Counted from the first letter of the stretch, positions 33,001 through 46,338 are shown. The stretch: DNA of 64,000 nucleotides from Amoeboaphelidium protococcarum (GCA_023515745.1 JALECJ010000256.1:1178001-1242000), one strand, 5' to 3'. Translations and numbers: made by a program. Notes: generated by a model from the letters alone, not told the origin.

Positions 33001-33339
33001 TAAATTACTGTTGAATAAATTTATTTTTCTAATCAATAATAATTATTAAAGTCAAGAGTTGTGAAATTCCCACAATCCATCCTCAGCAGATAAAAATAGA
33101 TGGCGCTTCTCGTATATTAAAAAGCCTTTTGCAATAACAATATTGGCATCTAAATCTACATCTCATACAGATGGTACATTGGCGCAATCTCAAATGTGAC
33201 TACTTAGTAAGAGGAGAATCGATAAGTTTCGACACTTCATGACCGCGTTTCTCTGTTAACATTTCTATTCACTTTTACTCAGCCATTTGCACATAAGAGC
33301 CGAGATATCTCTTTCAAATTGAAAAGTCAATACAAAATT
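33001..33339. other. Divergent promoter interval (7-TM gene / TRIP4-like gene)
   Basis: No gene seen in 339 bp. Both neighbours start outward from it. Confidence 0.5.
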
Positions 33340-34101
33340 ATGGAGAAATAGATAGAGGACAAGCTGTCAGATTTATTATGTATATCTTAGGTAGAAGCTT
33401 AGGACGTTGTAAAATACTTGAAATCATTGCCTACTAAGTAGGAGCTGTAGAGCCATTTAGTAGGTATGCTTGGCGATGACTCCGAGGCTGCCGTATCACT
33501 AGTAAATACTATCGTAAACTGGCGATATCCTGATCAAGCGTCACATCAGCCGTCGTCTCGTGATGTTAAATAGCCCAATGCTGCTGGGAAAGCTAAAGTT
33601 TTAAAAATTGATAGCTCTGCCTCTGTAAAATAATCCAATTAGAAATCGAAAAGTGGGAACAAAAACATCTCTAAAATCACTGGGCGAGATACCTGCAACT
33701 GTTGCGCTTAATTACACGATTTTGTCAGGAATTGTCTGAACTGTGGGAAAATTATCTGCTAACTTGAAGGCAAAGGCCCTTGCACCTTTTGTGACGCGTC
33801 GGATGGTGAAGTAGCTGGGAAATAGAAGTAGACACGCAGTAAGTTTTAAAGTAAGAAGGGAACTTACATGCCAATTTAGACTTACCGAACTGTCAGCGCG
33901 TTTACACCGACATTTGGAGTTTAACCAGGCAGCAATAGGAAAGAGCTATCTAAATAGGATGAAGAATTGATGAAAACTTAATTCCCCTCTTTTTAGTCGT
34001 AGAAATAAGAATCTAGTTCGTTGGCGTAATCGCGATCATCTTCTGACAATGCAGACTTAATTAGGTAGAGGATGCTTGATGCTGATAAACGCGCATTTTG
34101 A
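33340..34101 (+). CDS. TRIP4: TRIP4/ASC-1-type C2HC5 zinc-finger protein
   Basis: TRIP4 is a subunit of the ASC-1 complex (with the ASCC3 helicase) in transcription co-activation and rescue of stalled ribosomes. The 253-residue protein has the N-terminal helical region of the family (KLSDLLCI, then SHLVGMLGDDSEAA) and the zinc finger at about 117-150: CNCCAQLHDFVRNCLNCGK, then CQLEGKGPCTFC. After the finger comes a basic, disordered tail. The C-terminal ASCH domain of animal TRIP4 is missing, as in other short family members. The gene is intronless and its stop lies 39 bp from that of the methyltransferase gene. Confidence 0.85.
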
Positions 34102-34140
34102 ATTTTTTAATACTAATTGATTATTATACTGAAACATCAT

Positions 34141-34764
34141 TCACAATTCATAGTAGTTTATTAAATACTCAAACCGTTGGTCCATTAATAACTTCCATTA
34201 TCTTCGAGGAGCGATATCAGAGAATTTGTACTGAATGGCGACAACTCGCCTTCTGTCGCGATTCCAACCTTTAATCAGAGGCATCAATTAGTCTAGACCT
34301 CCCGGTAATAGATACAATATTAATATGTCAGGCTTATAATCATTCAAATCAATTGAAAAGATATCCTTCAAGTCAATAACCCAATCAAAATCTGTATCGA
34401 GTGCCGTAAGATTTTTGATACATCTTAATTATAGCTTTTGGTCTAATTCAATGCCAATGACGCGGGGTCTTACTGCTTTATTACTCACATGAGATGCAAA
34501 TTCAACGAACGCTTGTAATATTTAGCCATCGCCGCATCCTAGATCCATAACTGCATCGCTAGGAGATAATAAATTGTCTTCATGCAGTGACTATAGAGCG
34601 AAATTAATAACAGATTGCGGACACTTGACAAAAGGAGCTACGAACGGAGTGCCATCTAAAGGCTTCGAGTTGACATCACACTATATAACCTCTTTATGCT
34701 AATCCGACACCTCAATGTCGTCAAAATCACAATTCTGAAACGGCATTGACGCGTCCACAGTCAT
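34141..34764 (-). CDS. SAM-dependent methyltransferase-like protein
   Basis: The 207-residue intronless protein has a class I methyltransferase fold. Motif I is MDLGCGDGQILQAF (about 73-86), the acidic strand-2 end is VIGIELDQK, and a strand-4-like segment reads PDILILYLLPGGLDQL. The YLLPxxL segment and small size recall the FAM173/ANTKMT lysine methyltransferases, which act on mitochondrial carriers and ATP synthase, but the N-terminal membrane anchor of that group is absent. The substrate is unknown. It shares a 71-bp divergent promoter with the CENP-C-like gene. Confidence 0.7.
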
Positions 34765-34835
34765 TGTCTTTCAGTTTCTAAATCTCAATTATACTGTTTA
34801 ACACGATACACGATCTGAAAATTAGCAAAGTCAAA

Positions 34836-36198
34836 ATGCAGACTCCAGGGAACAAATTTGAAGATAACAAAGTCAGAAATACGGGTAAAGGTTGTGATTC
34901 TGTGGTTGCCTGGTTCACATCTCCGGAAAGTTAGTCTACTGGTGTGAACTTAATATCCAATGTGGCACAGTGTGAAGTTAAGCAGTAAACAGTGTTGAAG
35001 CGTGACAAAACGCGTCTTGGCCAAGCATTTAAACATACTGTTCAAACAGGAGGGCGTGTACTGGCTAGAGATCATGGTAAATCAGCATTTGATTTTAATT
35101 TGACTTCTAATGCTGTTCATCAAAAGCCATAATCTGCTCTCATTAGTTCAATGGCGCCTGAAACTAAAAATGCCAAGCATAAAACGGTCGTTTCTCACGA
35201 GTTTGATTTCAGTCTGAAACCGGTGCGATTAGAAAAGAACAATGGACTTTCACATCTCATGAGTGAGATCAAAGAGCAAGATGAAGCATCTGTAGATTCT
35301 GAATAGGCGATTAATCTGTATGATGGTTAATATGCTCTAAAATAAGATGTTAATGATAATGATGATCTTATCTCTTCAGACAATTTGGTGGTCTCGTACA
35401 CGCGTTTATCCAGTGATATGGGCAGCAAAAGCATGTCTCTGACAGACACCAGTACTCTATCACCGTAAAGTGAATCTTCAATAGACAAGGATCATCTATT
35501 ACTTAGTGAATTAGACTAATCTATTGAACAACTTAGCCAAAGCTCAATCAGTGTTACCCATCAAGATCATCATTGGCCTGCTCCGAGTAAGAATCCAAAA
35601 GTCAGACATTCAAATGTCGCAATGCTCAAGCTATCAGTTCCTCAAAAGGATAAGAATAAAGATATCGAGCGCAATCTAAGCCGTGATTTGACTCCTGCTA
35701 TATCTGATATTAAGATTGGAAGTAATTCATAAATTCCGCAGCAAGATTTTGCAAACGAACAAGCGGGTGATTCCAAGGAAAATGTGCCAAAATCTGGGAA
35801 CTTTGTCGTGGTCAGAGCCCAAAGTTTACAAGCCAAGCAAGTCAAATCCGCTCAAGCTGGAAATTTCTCGTACACCTCAGTAATTGGTTCTCCCAAAGAC
35901 GCCATGTATAGCTTCATTGTGTAAATTCGTGCCAAGGATGGGTATAAATCATTGCGTACATTCTCCAACGAAGCCATGATTGGAACGGTGATTGAAGGCG
36001 CAACTGAAGTAACCTTTGACGGTTTCACTTACAAGTTGAGCGCGTTCGACAGCTTTAAGCTTTGCAAAGGTATTTTTCATTTTACAATTGATAAACATTA
36101 CAGTATGTTTATGTCACAGTGTAGGTTGCAAGTACTCAATCAAAAATACGTCTGACACAAACTGCAAGATCTATATCGTAAGCTAACAGTAACAATGA
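34836..36198 (+). CDS. CENP-C/Mif2-like protein with C-terminal cupin domain
   Basis: CENP-C links centromeric nucleosomes to the kinetochore. Exons are 34836-36069 and 36125-36198, with a 55-nt GT..TAG intron; the product has 435 residues. The C-terminus (about 345-430) looks like a cupin fold of the Mif2 type: YSFIVQIRAKDG, GTVIEGATEVTFDGFTYKL, FDSFKLCKG and CKYSIKNTSDTNCKIYIV. The second exon completes the last cupin strands, which supports the splice. The long N-terminal part is disordered, as in CENP-C, but I do not see the canonical CENP-C motif with its RRSxR..YW pattern; HHWPAPSKNPKVRHSN near residue 250 is only loosely similar. Assignment rests on the cupin alone. Confidence 0.5.
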
Positions 36199-36258
36199 AG
36201 TCAATATGATCAACACTACTGTATTGTTTTGTCACGCTTTAATTCATTCACATTATTT

Positions 36259-37728
<1,470 letters not shown>

Positions 37729-37913
37729 TTTCAGATATTATCTACTTAGAGTGTTTAATGAATCGATTGTTGAACAGATGTTGATAGCAAAATTACAGTA
37801 AATCTAATTGCAAAGACAAGAGTTGGCGGTAAAAATAGATTCCGTAAGAGTGAACAAATGAACCGAATAGACCTTAATCAACAAAGTTAGTATGTAAAAC
37901 TTCAGTAATAAAA

Positions 37914-38392
37914 TCACAATCCTTCAGCAGTCAGAATTTCATCAACAGAGAGGAATCCGTCGTGGTTAGTATCGTCATTTTCCATAATCCAGTCAACGTG
38001 TTCCATACCTTCTTGAGTGTTGACATTATCCGCGCCGTCCTTGTTCATAAACATCAACAGCTCATGTCCATCAATCATCTAATTTCCATCAACGTCCGCA
38101 AGAGCAATGTAATGCATAGTTTCTTCTCGCGGATCCATGTGCTTATCCAGTATAAGCTGCTCATGGTGAGGATCCAAATGCTCCATTTCTTCCCTCATTC
38201 GTCTACATACTCGTATTAAAACTAGTTATAGAACTGATTCTGAGTAATTTCTAATTAAACTTACTCTCTCGACTCTGCACTGTGTGCGTCTATATTTACA
38301 TGTTGCAGATAGTCTGCATTAACGCCCTATAATAATGTTATAATCGCACCGACAAGGCTGATGATGATAAATAGTGACAGTCTTGCTTGCAT
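37914..38392 (-). CDS. MCFD2: Secretory-pathway EF-hand protein, MCFD2-like
   Basis: In animals MCFD2 pairs with the lectin LMAN1 to export cargo from the ER. Exons are 38265-38392 and 37914-38202, with a 62-nt GTAAGT..TAG intron; the product has 138 residues. It starts with a clear signal peptide (MQARLSLFIIISLVGAIITL). Two EF hands follow: DVDGNQMIDGHEL and DDTNHDGFLSVDEI, with the calcium-ligand spacing of MCFD2. The order (signal peptide, HHEQLILDKH-like helix, two EF hands, end) and the length match MCFD2. Confidence 0.8.
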
Positions 38393-39235
38393 TGTCTTTT
38401 ACTTTCTCGCCGCGTACTTGCACCGGTGCCTTTACGATAAAAGGGGGAGGAGATTGTTGAAGCTAGCGAGATAAATTGAAGGCGTGCGCGCGTGTTGTTT
38501 CAAACTGTCACTCATCCGCAGTAGTGATGATGATGATGATGATTATAGTGATTATGGATTGATATGAGATATAAGACGTGCGTGATACACCAATGCATGT
38601 GAGAATACAATTAGCTGACAAGTCAATGAAAAGTGAAAGCAAGTAAAAACAAAAGTAAAATAGACTGCACGTTGGGATGTAGGCTAGTGTACTAGTAATG
38701 AAGTGCTCATTGGCATTATAATGATGCACGTGATTACTAATACAAATAACCTACAACCCAGCAGCCGATATGATATGGTGTTGACATTCTATGGACACTT
38801 CTGACATGATAGTATAGAATTCTATATACACGGCGTAGTACACACCCTGAGTGACAAAAAGACTTCTAGAAGGAAGAGAAGAGCCAACAGAAATCAATCC
38901 AGTTGAACCGCGAATTCGGATTGGAGCAGATTCTATTTTAAGCACCGCGTCTGATTCGCCTAAATCTTGGCGAAATCTCAATGCCGATTGCACAGTTTTA
39001 GATTGCTGATATCAGCAGACCTTACTGGATAGATAGATACTATGTGCCACGAGAATAATACTAGAATACGAATTAAGGACAAGACAAAACTCTTATATCA
39101 CCACTTCTATTAGTGTGATAATGATGAATGTTTAGTGTTGGAGATGCCGACGTTCTATTTTCTTCTCTCGGAGACAATTCAAAAATTCACACAGTTGCTC
39201 TGCTGACGTCAGGCGCTGTGAGAAAGTGATAAAAA
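38393..39235. other. Interval between MCFD2-like and PDK1 genes
   Basis: A minus-strand open frame from about 39010 down to TGA near 38505 encodes a partly hydrophobic sequence, but it has no ATG at a sensible place, ends in an Ile run from a GAT microsatellite (38526-38543) and matches no family. I treat it as chance. A palindromic TGACGTCA (CRE) lies at 39204-39211. Confidence 0.4.
39204..39211. promoter_or_regulatory. CRE-type palindrome upstream of PDK1
   Basis: TGACGTCA, the full CREB/ATF site, lies 25 bp before the PDK1 start codon. This is close for a promoter element but possible in a compact genome. Confidence 0.3.
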
Positions 39236-40624
39236 ATGTAAAAGTCATCGGCATCAGCAGATGATAAATTTATGATTACTAAGCAATTTAAAGATTTTGA
39301 CATTGGTCGATCGCTGGGTGAGGGGTCATTCAGTAGTGTTCACATTGCCACTGATCGAGAGTCTGGCGCAGTGTATGCCATCAAGATTCTTAGTAAGGCG
39401 CAGATTGTGAAGGAGAAGAAAATTAAATATGTCAATGTGGAGAAGCAGGTTTTGTATCAGTGCCGACACTAGAATATTATTGAGCTGTATTACACTTTCC
39501 AGACTAGTGACTGTTTGTACTTTGTGCTTGAACATTGTCAGAATGGAGACTTGCTTCATCACATTTAGAGATTGAAGAGGTTCTCCTTGCGCACTATGCA
39601 GTATGTATTATCATCTCTTATGGACGCAGTTGAGTATCTGCATGGTCAGAATATTTTGCATCGAGACTTGAAGCCTGAGAATGTGTTATTCGATTCAAAA
39701 TTCGCTGTAAAGTTGTGTGACTTTGGATCCGCCAAGATTATATCAAGTGAAGACGTACAATAGTAGAATGGGGATTAATTGCATAAATCTGAATCTAATC
39801 ATTAAAGTGAGCGAAGATCATCGTTTGTGGGCACTGCTGAGTATTGTTCACCAGAGTTACTGGGTGAGAAGTAGTCGGGGAAAGCTTCAGATTTATGGTC
39901 ACTGGGATGCATTTTATATTAGATGGCTCATGGAAAGTGTCCTTTTAAAGGAGCTAATGATTATTTAACGTTTCAGCTCATATTACACCACAATTATACT
40001 TGTGATCAATCTCTGTTGGACCCTTTAACTATATCTCTTATCAATTCTATGCTGTAATAAGATCCTTTGCAGAGAATCGGATGCCAGTCGGCGTAACATC
40101 CTTATGGTGACCTTGATTGGAATTAAATTCGATCTCATTAGTTCTTCAGTGGCTATGACCATGAACTGGTACTTGGATAATTGAGTGATAAATAGCCATT
40201 CCAGTTATCTAGTTAATTCACCCAGAAGCTTAGTAATATATCTGAAGACTCATTGCGATCATTTCTGCTGGATAAAGAGACTATTCTCATGTGTGGTAAT
40301 CTGACTAAGCGCAAGTACTCCATATCCATACCGTTTGTACCTACAATGGCTGCCAAGTAGAGACTGTTTATATTGACTGATAAGAATAGACTCATGTGGA
40401 TAGATGCATCATTGTGTGATGATAATAGTAATAATAATAATAATGATTAGCAATTGAAATAGTTGGGTGAATTGATGATCACTCCTCAGTTGGATATACA
40501 GTTGAGTGGTGATCGCCGTGAACTGGTCATCCAGACTGAAAAGAAGGCTTACCACTTGCAAGCGTTAGATGGCTAATCTATATAGCCGTGGTTTGATGCA
40601 TTGAGATAACTGTAAGAGTTATGA
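39236..40624 (+). CDS. PDK1: 3-phosphoinositide-dependent protein kinase 1 (PDK1)
   Basis: PDK1 phosphorylates the activation loop of AGC kinases. The 462-residue intronless frame has a kinase domain (about 18-300): the Gly-loop GRSLGEGSFSSVH, Lys50 in YAIKIL, the PDK1-typical VNVEKQVLYQC, HRD Asp144 in ILHRDLKPENVL, DFG Asp162 and the activation loop SSFVGTAEYCSPELL, which is the PDK1 sequence. A PH domain fills the C-terminus (about 345-455), ending with PWFDALRQL. The chosen ATG is followed directly by TAA (Gln); a second ATG at 39272, just before the kinase domain, is an alternative start. Its stop is 55 bp from that of the convergent neighbour. Confidence 0.95.
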
Positions 40625-40679
40625 AGTGTATTAAATATGATTATATTGTATTATTGTTATATACACCTGGCTATATCTT

Positions 40680-41603
40680 TCAAAGTCCAAGTTTACTATT
40701 GAACATTTCCACCAGATCATCTTCAGCATTACCCCAGGTATCATCGTGATCATCATCTGGAAATGCATTATGTTCCGTCACTTTATCCCTATCATCTTTT
40801 ATCAATATCTAACTTATAAGAGAATTGGTGGCAGCAATGTAAAATGAATCAAATTATAAACTGTCACCATAATCAGTGCTACTCTAATCAAAAGTGAGAT
40901 TCCGCAGATCAATCATTCGAACTTTTAAGTTATCGCTATCTCTAATGCCAGTCATCTATTCTATATCAAGAGCCAAATAGCATAAATCTTCATTATTAAT
41001 TATCTCTTAAAGTTTAGACACGCGAATCTGTAAATCAATTTAAGAAAATGATAGCCTGAGTATAACACATTCACTTTCACACAAAGTTTTTATCATTCGC
41101 CGCGAAAGCTTATCCAGTACATTACGCGTCAAATTTAGTCTAGTTTATATAACTTACTTAAGTAAATCCGAGGCTGTCTATAGAACTTGCTATTTATCAC
41201 TCTTATCAGTTTCGTAGCTCTTACTGACATCTAATGTCTTAGGAGAGAATGGAAGCCACGTAGCATCGAAGCAATCTCCAAGCCGATCCATTAAACCAGC
41301 GACATTTTTGTATTATAGCGATATAATATCCAACTCTGAATTATGTCTCTTCAAGAAGTATGATCCAACACCAGTTTAAACTACAGTACCAAAATTTATC
41401 AACTCAATCTTATGCAACTCCTCGCTACTTTGGAGATCCTCATCATTAGGCGGTTATGATTTGCTCATTTGATTAACTATAGTCTCTGCGGTAATAATCT
41501 AAAAATCTACTATAGACCATTATAAGTCGACATTTACTTTAATTAAATCTACCTATAAATCACCACGATTCAAATTGATCGTTATACTGTTGTTCTTTGT
41601 CAT
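40680..41603 (-). CDS. Unrecognised protein, 307 aa
   Basis: A single frame starts MTKNNSITINLNRGDLQVDL and ends at TGA with EMFNSKLGL. It uses many TAA/TAG codons as Gln and has ordinary mixed alpha/beta composition (LINFGTVVQTGVGSYFLKRH; LDKLSRRMIKTLC). No signal peptide or membrane segment is seen. A GTAAGT motif occurs inside but splicing there is not needed to keep the frame. It lies 103 bp after the USP gene on the same strand. I do not recognise the family. Confidence 0.6.
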
Positions 41604-41706
41604 TGCAGATTCAGCAAAAATCAAGTTGATTCTAAAAAGAGAATGAAGCTCACAGTCTCGTATTGAAAGTAGCAGGTATAAAATGTCTATTGATACACTA
41701 TTTAAG

Positions 41707-43494
41707 TCACCGAATAGCCTCATAGAATAGCATATAGGCAGTACCATGTGGGAGGCATGAGGCGCCAGTATCTGATTTGCTACCGCCACTGCCAGACATT
41801 GACCATCCACCGAGAATGCGCTGCGAAAACGTTGATCGCTCATGATTACTACTGTTAAAGTCTTGGTGTTACGAATACGCTCCTTCTGCACTCAACGACG
41901 AACGAGGCACTCCGCTCATAAAACCATATCCAGCGCGGCAATCATCAATTTCCTTCTCATAGTTCAATTGGGAATTTTACTACTCCTATTACTACCCGGA
42001 AGAATCAGCATTGCCGTTACTTTGCATAGAAGTATCAATAATCCCCGCGCCAAAGAGCTGAGCCAGTTGATCCTCATCGACACTTTCCACCACCGTGTCA
42101 TCATATACCCACCACTTTCCGGCTGATCGTATAACGGAAATATAATGTCCATAATTAGCACCATTTCCCAGATGAATAACAATTGAGAATAGCTAATACA
42201 ACTGACTAGGATCACTCTCATCTTCCCGAGACTACGATTGCGATGATGGTGACTAAGATTAAGCCATGGCATTGGACATTCTCATTTATAAAGGAAACGA
42301 TACGCGATTTTGCAGTTTTATATATCCACCATACTATTCCACATACTTGAATCGCTTCAAACAAATCACCAATATCCGTGGTAGTCGCTTTATAAGCATT
42401 CGCTTCTCAGCTTCTTACAACGCTCCACACGCATCACAAAAGAACTTATTGCGCCCACTCATATACTCTGGTGCAGTAAATGCTTTGAGAGCATGAGTGA
42501 TAGACGTGTGATTAGATGGGATCTCCAGTGACAGGTCCAGAAATGGCTCAGATCTGTAGGTGGCACATTCACAGTGCAGACATTTGGTCTCATTCACCAG
42601 CTCTCCCTCGAATAACTTGTGGATCCAAGTCTTTTCAGTCGGTTGATCAAGAGAATTATCACCTTACAGCTTTTACAGATCTGCATTCTATTTTTACAAG
42701 ACTTCCGCAATATTATTTATGAGATAGTTGAAGAATTCATGAGCATCGTGATGTATAGGAGCTCGAAATTACTCGTTCACCTACCGCAGGTGATGTATAA
42801 AATCTTTCGGAGACACGGCCTTTTGTTTACCCACAATCGCCGGTTTAAGTTATTACTTTTATTCACCTACGAGGGATCCATTTATAAGAGTTAAACTTTA
42901 ATTACTAGAGGCTGTCTAATTATTAGGCGAAATAGGTGGCGGTACATTAGGAGACACGGTACTATTCTTGGTGTTATGAATTAGTACAAATAGATCTTTG
43001 AGAGCAGATAATAATGTCACTGACTAAGTAGATTATTAGCTAATTATGTTCGCCAATGGTTTGACAATGTTGTTATAGAGCGACTATGGAGACAGTAGAC
43101 TAGCAGTTTTTGGAGAAGTTTATTACTGAGGAGAGAGTAGCGACTTGCTGGTATCTATTTTCAAAGATCGGGTCATCTAACTGCTCTGGCCAACACTACT
43201 TTCACGCTATAACTCTGACTAATCCTTCGCTTATTATAGCCTCAATAGTACGTCACTGTTATATACTCCAGTCGTGAATATTCTATCTCTAAATGGTTTG
43301 CAAAAGTACAGCGATTAAAGCACAGCATTGCAATAACACGTATTTCCAAACTACAATAATAGTATCCCATAGATTTAAAAGTTGATATTATAGTGATTTA
43401 ATATTACATTAAGGAGACCGAGATGTCTATCGCTAAGTAAAGATGCAGGCTACGGTGTATTAGTACTCCCCTCAGAGTTGAATATCTTAAACAT
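41707..43494 (-). CDS. Ubiquitin-specific protease, USP12/USP46 family
   Basis: USP12/46 remove ubiquitin and are activated by WD40 partners. Exons are 43408-43494 and 41707-43350; the 57-nt intron is GT..TAG and its removal joins HLGLLN to FGNTCYCNAVLQ. The 576-residue product has the catalytic Cys34, the helix SLYFCKPFRD, HDAHEFFNYLINNI, the first zinc CxxC in NETKCLHCEC, DLSLEI, FFCDACGALQEAEKRM, LPRILVICLKRFKY and the catalytic His in NGANYGHYISV with WWVYDDTVVE. It is longer than animal USP46 through insertions at about 70-150 and 340-370 and near the C-terminus, all Ser/Gln-rich. Confidence 0.93.
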
Positions 43495-43882
43495 GTTCTA
43501 AAGTATATGATTCAGTCGAAGTTTCGTGCTCAAAACTGTAAAAAGAGAAATACGGGAGACGCAGACGCGTGCAAGAGAACAGATTTTAACGGGCACTGCT
43601 TGTTATACCGCAGCAAGAGAGCCTCAACTAGCTGATCAAAGTACTACGACATTATATGTACATAATTCATCCTTGACACTTTGTAAATTCGCCGGCAATT
43701 TTTATCGTCAATACTAGTCACCTTGTTCATTCATACTCATAAAAAGATTTCACTATAAGACACGACTACGCGACTTTAAAAGTATAAATAGATGCACCAG
43801 GTTCACTATGCTCATAGCCATCGGTAAGTCTATGAATTGCGGATATTTTCATATGAGTAAAATAAAAATTTCATTAGTAAAT
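43495..43882. other. Intergenic
   Basis: No gene seen in 388 bp between the 5' end of the USP gene and the 3' end of the monooxygenase gene. Confidence 0.5.
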
Positions 43883-45121
43883 TCATTCTTCAATATCAAG
43901 CAAGATGCTCTTTTTAACAGGAGGGAAGAACCTTTTCTTAATGTACGCCTTCAAACGATGCCATGAAGCGAACATATGCAAAATCCAGGAATCGTACGCG
44001 ATCATATTGTTAAACTTGTGGTAATCCACTGCATGACCCCTCAATTGTTTGGTGTACTATACACCTTTTGAAGCAGACTCAAAAGAATCGAGGTACGCAT
44101 TCAAACACTATCCTACATCGATACTGATTCCCATATTAGTGCCAAGACCGGAGAAAAAGCTACCCGAACGTGCAGCATCACCGACAATAACCAAATTAGC
44201 ACCTGAATGACAGCGCTCGGACAATTCTTCTTGAAAGGAGAACGGCGTGAAGCTACCACCAACGATTGGAAGGGAACGCACACGTCCACCAAAAAAGCAT
44301 TCACTCTTTTTTAGACAAAACTCTTTGATTTTAGCTTCGTCTTTAGTGGCACGTAACTGTGGCGGAAGAGTCACTCCAACAGCACAACGACCACCGTCCT
44401 GATCACAGACAGCAATGCAGCGAACATACTCTTGATATTCTTGGTCATAACCAATTTTGAACGTGCTTCTCAAGTCTTGCAAAACGTCCTTCTCTATTTG
44501 ATGCACACGCAAAGTGCACCAGACTTCGGGACTCAATTGTTTGACTTTGATACCCAGGGAATTTCTAACCAAATTACGAGCTTTACCTTCAGCGAGAACT
44601 ATCAGATCTGGTTCAATAACGGCCGTTTTCTACTCGCCATCTTCGTCACGAACCTGGAGCCAATACTTCTCACTAGCATCGCAAATCAAATTCATTACGC
44701 GTGCATGCTTCATTTTAATACCAACCTCTAGTGCCTTTTGCAGCAAAATTGATTAAAGCTCGCGAATAGGAACAACTTTGAAACCTTTCTAATTGATATC
44801 TGCCAAGCGCTTGAAATTCAAACCCTCCAAATCATAGGATATCATCTCACTCTCAGTAGAGTCGTCCATATCATTTTTCTATTGAACAAGGCTTTCTTTG
44901 AATGGCAATGAGATATCCAAGTCAAAAGAATTGATAGCGCGGCCGTTAATGGTAACGCCAAGGAGTGCCAGTTAAGTGACCGTAGGGGGATTCAACATGA
45001 CAATCTAGGGACGAGTAAATTCAGTTCTTTGATCAATGACGGTAACATCCCAACCACGCTTCTGGAGCAAGAGAGCCGAAGCTAGGCCAACTGGACCAGA
45101 ACCAACTACGATAGCATGCAT
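43883..45121 (-). CDS. FAD-dependent monooxygenase
   Basis: The 412-residue intronless protein begins with the FAD-binding dinucleotide motif MHAIVVGSGPVGLASALLL and the E/D-ending strand VTVIDQR. The second FAD motif is VIVGDAARSGSFFSGLGTNM. These are the features of the class A flavin monooxygenases (UbiH, kynurenine and phenol hydroxylase relatives, PF01494). A VVPIRELQSILLQKA segment corresponds to the conserved RxxL helix of this class. No N-terminal targeting peptide or C-terminal membrane helix is obvious. The substrate cannot be told from the sequence; the surrounding genes give no pathway context. Confidence 0.8.
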
Positions 45122-45635
45122 AATTTGCGGTAAATATTATACAATGGGGAATGGAGGGCGTGATAGATGCAGCGAAGATCATTCTATTTCGGACGAGTGG
45201 CTTAGCATCAAACCGCAAACTTTGGTGACCCCTTTCACAGCGCCATTTAATGAGGATAATGAGGATTGTCTTGGTATTTATCACTGTAACAGCGAGCACG
45301 AAGACTATGTATATATATCGATTTTTGAGATCCTAGGTTACACTGTACGAGTTTTGAGACACAATATTTCCTTAGACAAAGTCGTTTAAATTCTTCAGTC
45401 ATCATAACAGATGCATCAATTTGCAACTGAAATTGCTCGTTACAGCCAATTCCTAGGCGCCCTGAAACTCAGCTTTAACATGACCATTGTATCGCTACGA
45501 TAATAGTCTCCGTCCTGGTGGGTTTGCATGTAACAAATGGTAGAAAAACAAGTAATGTATCAGTGTAATAAAAAATGTAGTTCATCATATGTTCAACCTT
45601 TTCACCAACGGGACAGTATTTCAACGCAAATGCGG
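45122..45635. other. Interval with unresolved minus-strand coding-like fragments
   Basis: Between the monooxygenase and the next gene, short minus-strand stretches read like protein (for example an ATG near 45528 with QDGDYYRSDTMVMLK and, in another frame, YNGHVKAEFQGAQELAV), but no single frame or convincing splice joins them. They may be extra 3' exons of the 45636-46091 gene, in which a GTAAGT donor occurs. Confidence 0.35.
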
Positions 45636-46091
45636 TCACCAAGCGTAACGCTGGAAGCGATTCCTAGCGCCAGAAGACGCGCCAAAATCGACTTGTCCAA
45701 AGCCACCAGAGATACCGTGCTTATTAATCTTTACTTACTATCTCAAGCTGCGACGGCTCGTATTGCCACCGAGAGCAGAGAATCCAGAGGCGATTGACAC
45801 GTCAGTCAAGGCACCTTGATTCTGTTTCAGCATCGCGCGATAAGGCAGATTGTTCACGGCGCCAGCAGAGGAGAAAGGTAGCTGTTTCTAGCCATTAGAA
45901 CCATAATCAGGGATTGTAGAAGGAGTCGTCAGTGAGCGAGGCTAGCCGCTAACCAACGACGGTTGCGACGGCGGTACATCAGCTTGCCCGGAGAGATCAG
46001 ATTGCAGCATCTCGCCAGGTGCTATCAACGATGATTAAACGACGTTTCCATTGCATGACAGTAACTAATTGCAAATTTAATTTGCTTGCAT
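45636..46091 (-). CDS. Unrecognised protein, 151 aa (possibly incomplete)
   Basis: The frame starts MQANQICNQLLSCNGNVVQ and ends RNRFQRYAW with TGA. It uses TAA/TAG as Gln. The composition (Ser/Gly/Pro/Gln) suggests a flexible protein. A GTAAGT sequence after the codons for SRRSLR could be a splice donor, in which case the last 40 residues given here are intron and the gene continues to the left. A TGATTGGCT (inverted CCAAT) box lies about 109 bp upstream at 46200-46208. No family is recognised. Confidence 0.45.
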
Positions 46092-46199
46092 TTCCTTATA
46101 TATTTCGGCAGATTTACGTGTAATTATTCAAGAAAGAGAAAGGGAATGCTATAGAAGTCAGCGTTGTTGCCATTAAAGCATATTACACGCAACGGTTTC

Positions 46200-46208
46200 T
46201 GATTGGCT
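46200..46208 (-). promoter_or_regulatory. Inverted CCAAT box
   Basis: TGATTGGCT is the complement of AGCCAATCA, the core of the promoter blocks in the expansin-like cluster. It lies 109 bp upstream of the minus-strand gene that starts at 46091. The longer word TCTGATTGGCTGATA recurs upstream of the gene at 55255. Confidence 0.35.
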
Positions 46209-46338
46209 GATATCACCCGTATTTAAATGAAAGTCGCTGAAAAATGTCCCGTATACGAAAAGTTGAAGTAATTAAAACGCGTCAAGTAATAAAAATTATT
46301 CCATTCATTATCATCCATCACATTTCACTCAAAGTCTC

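Noticed and set aside
36061-36155. The CENP-C-like gene ending at the in-frame stop TGA near 36153 without splicing.
   Set aside because: Splicing 36070-36124 gives CKYSIKNTS..KIYIV, which completes the cupin strands, and matches intron size and TAG acceptor seen elsewhere.
38505-39010. A minus-strand hydrophobic frame near the PDK1 promoter.
   Set aside because: No suitable ATG, Ile run from a microsatellite, no family resemblance.
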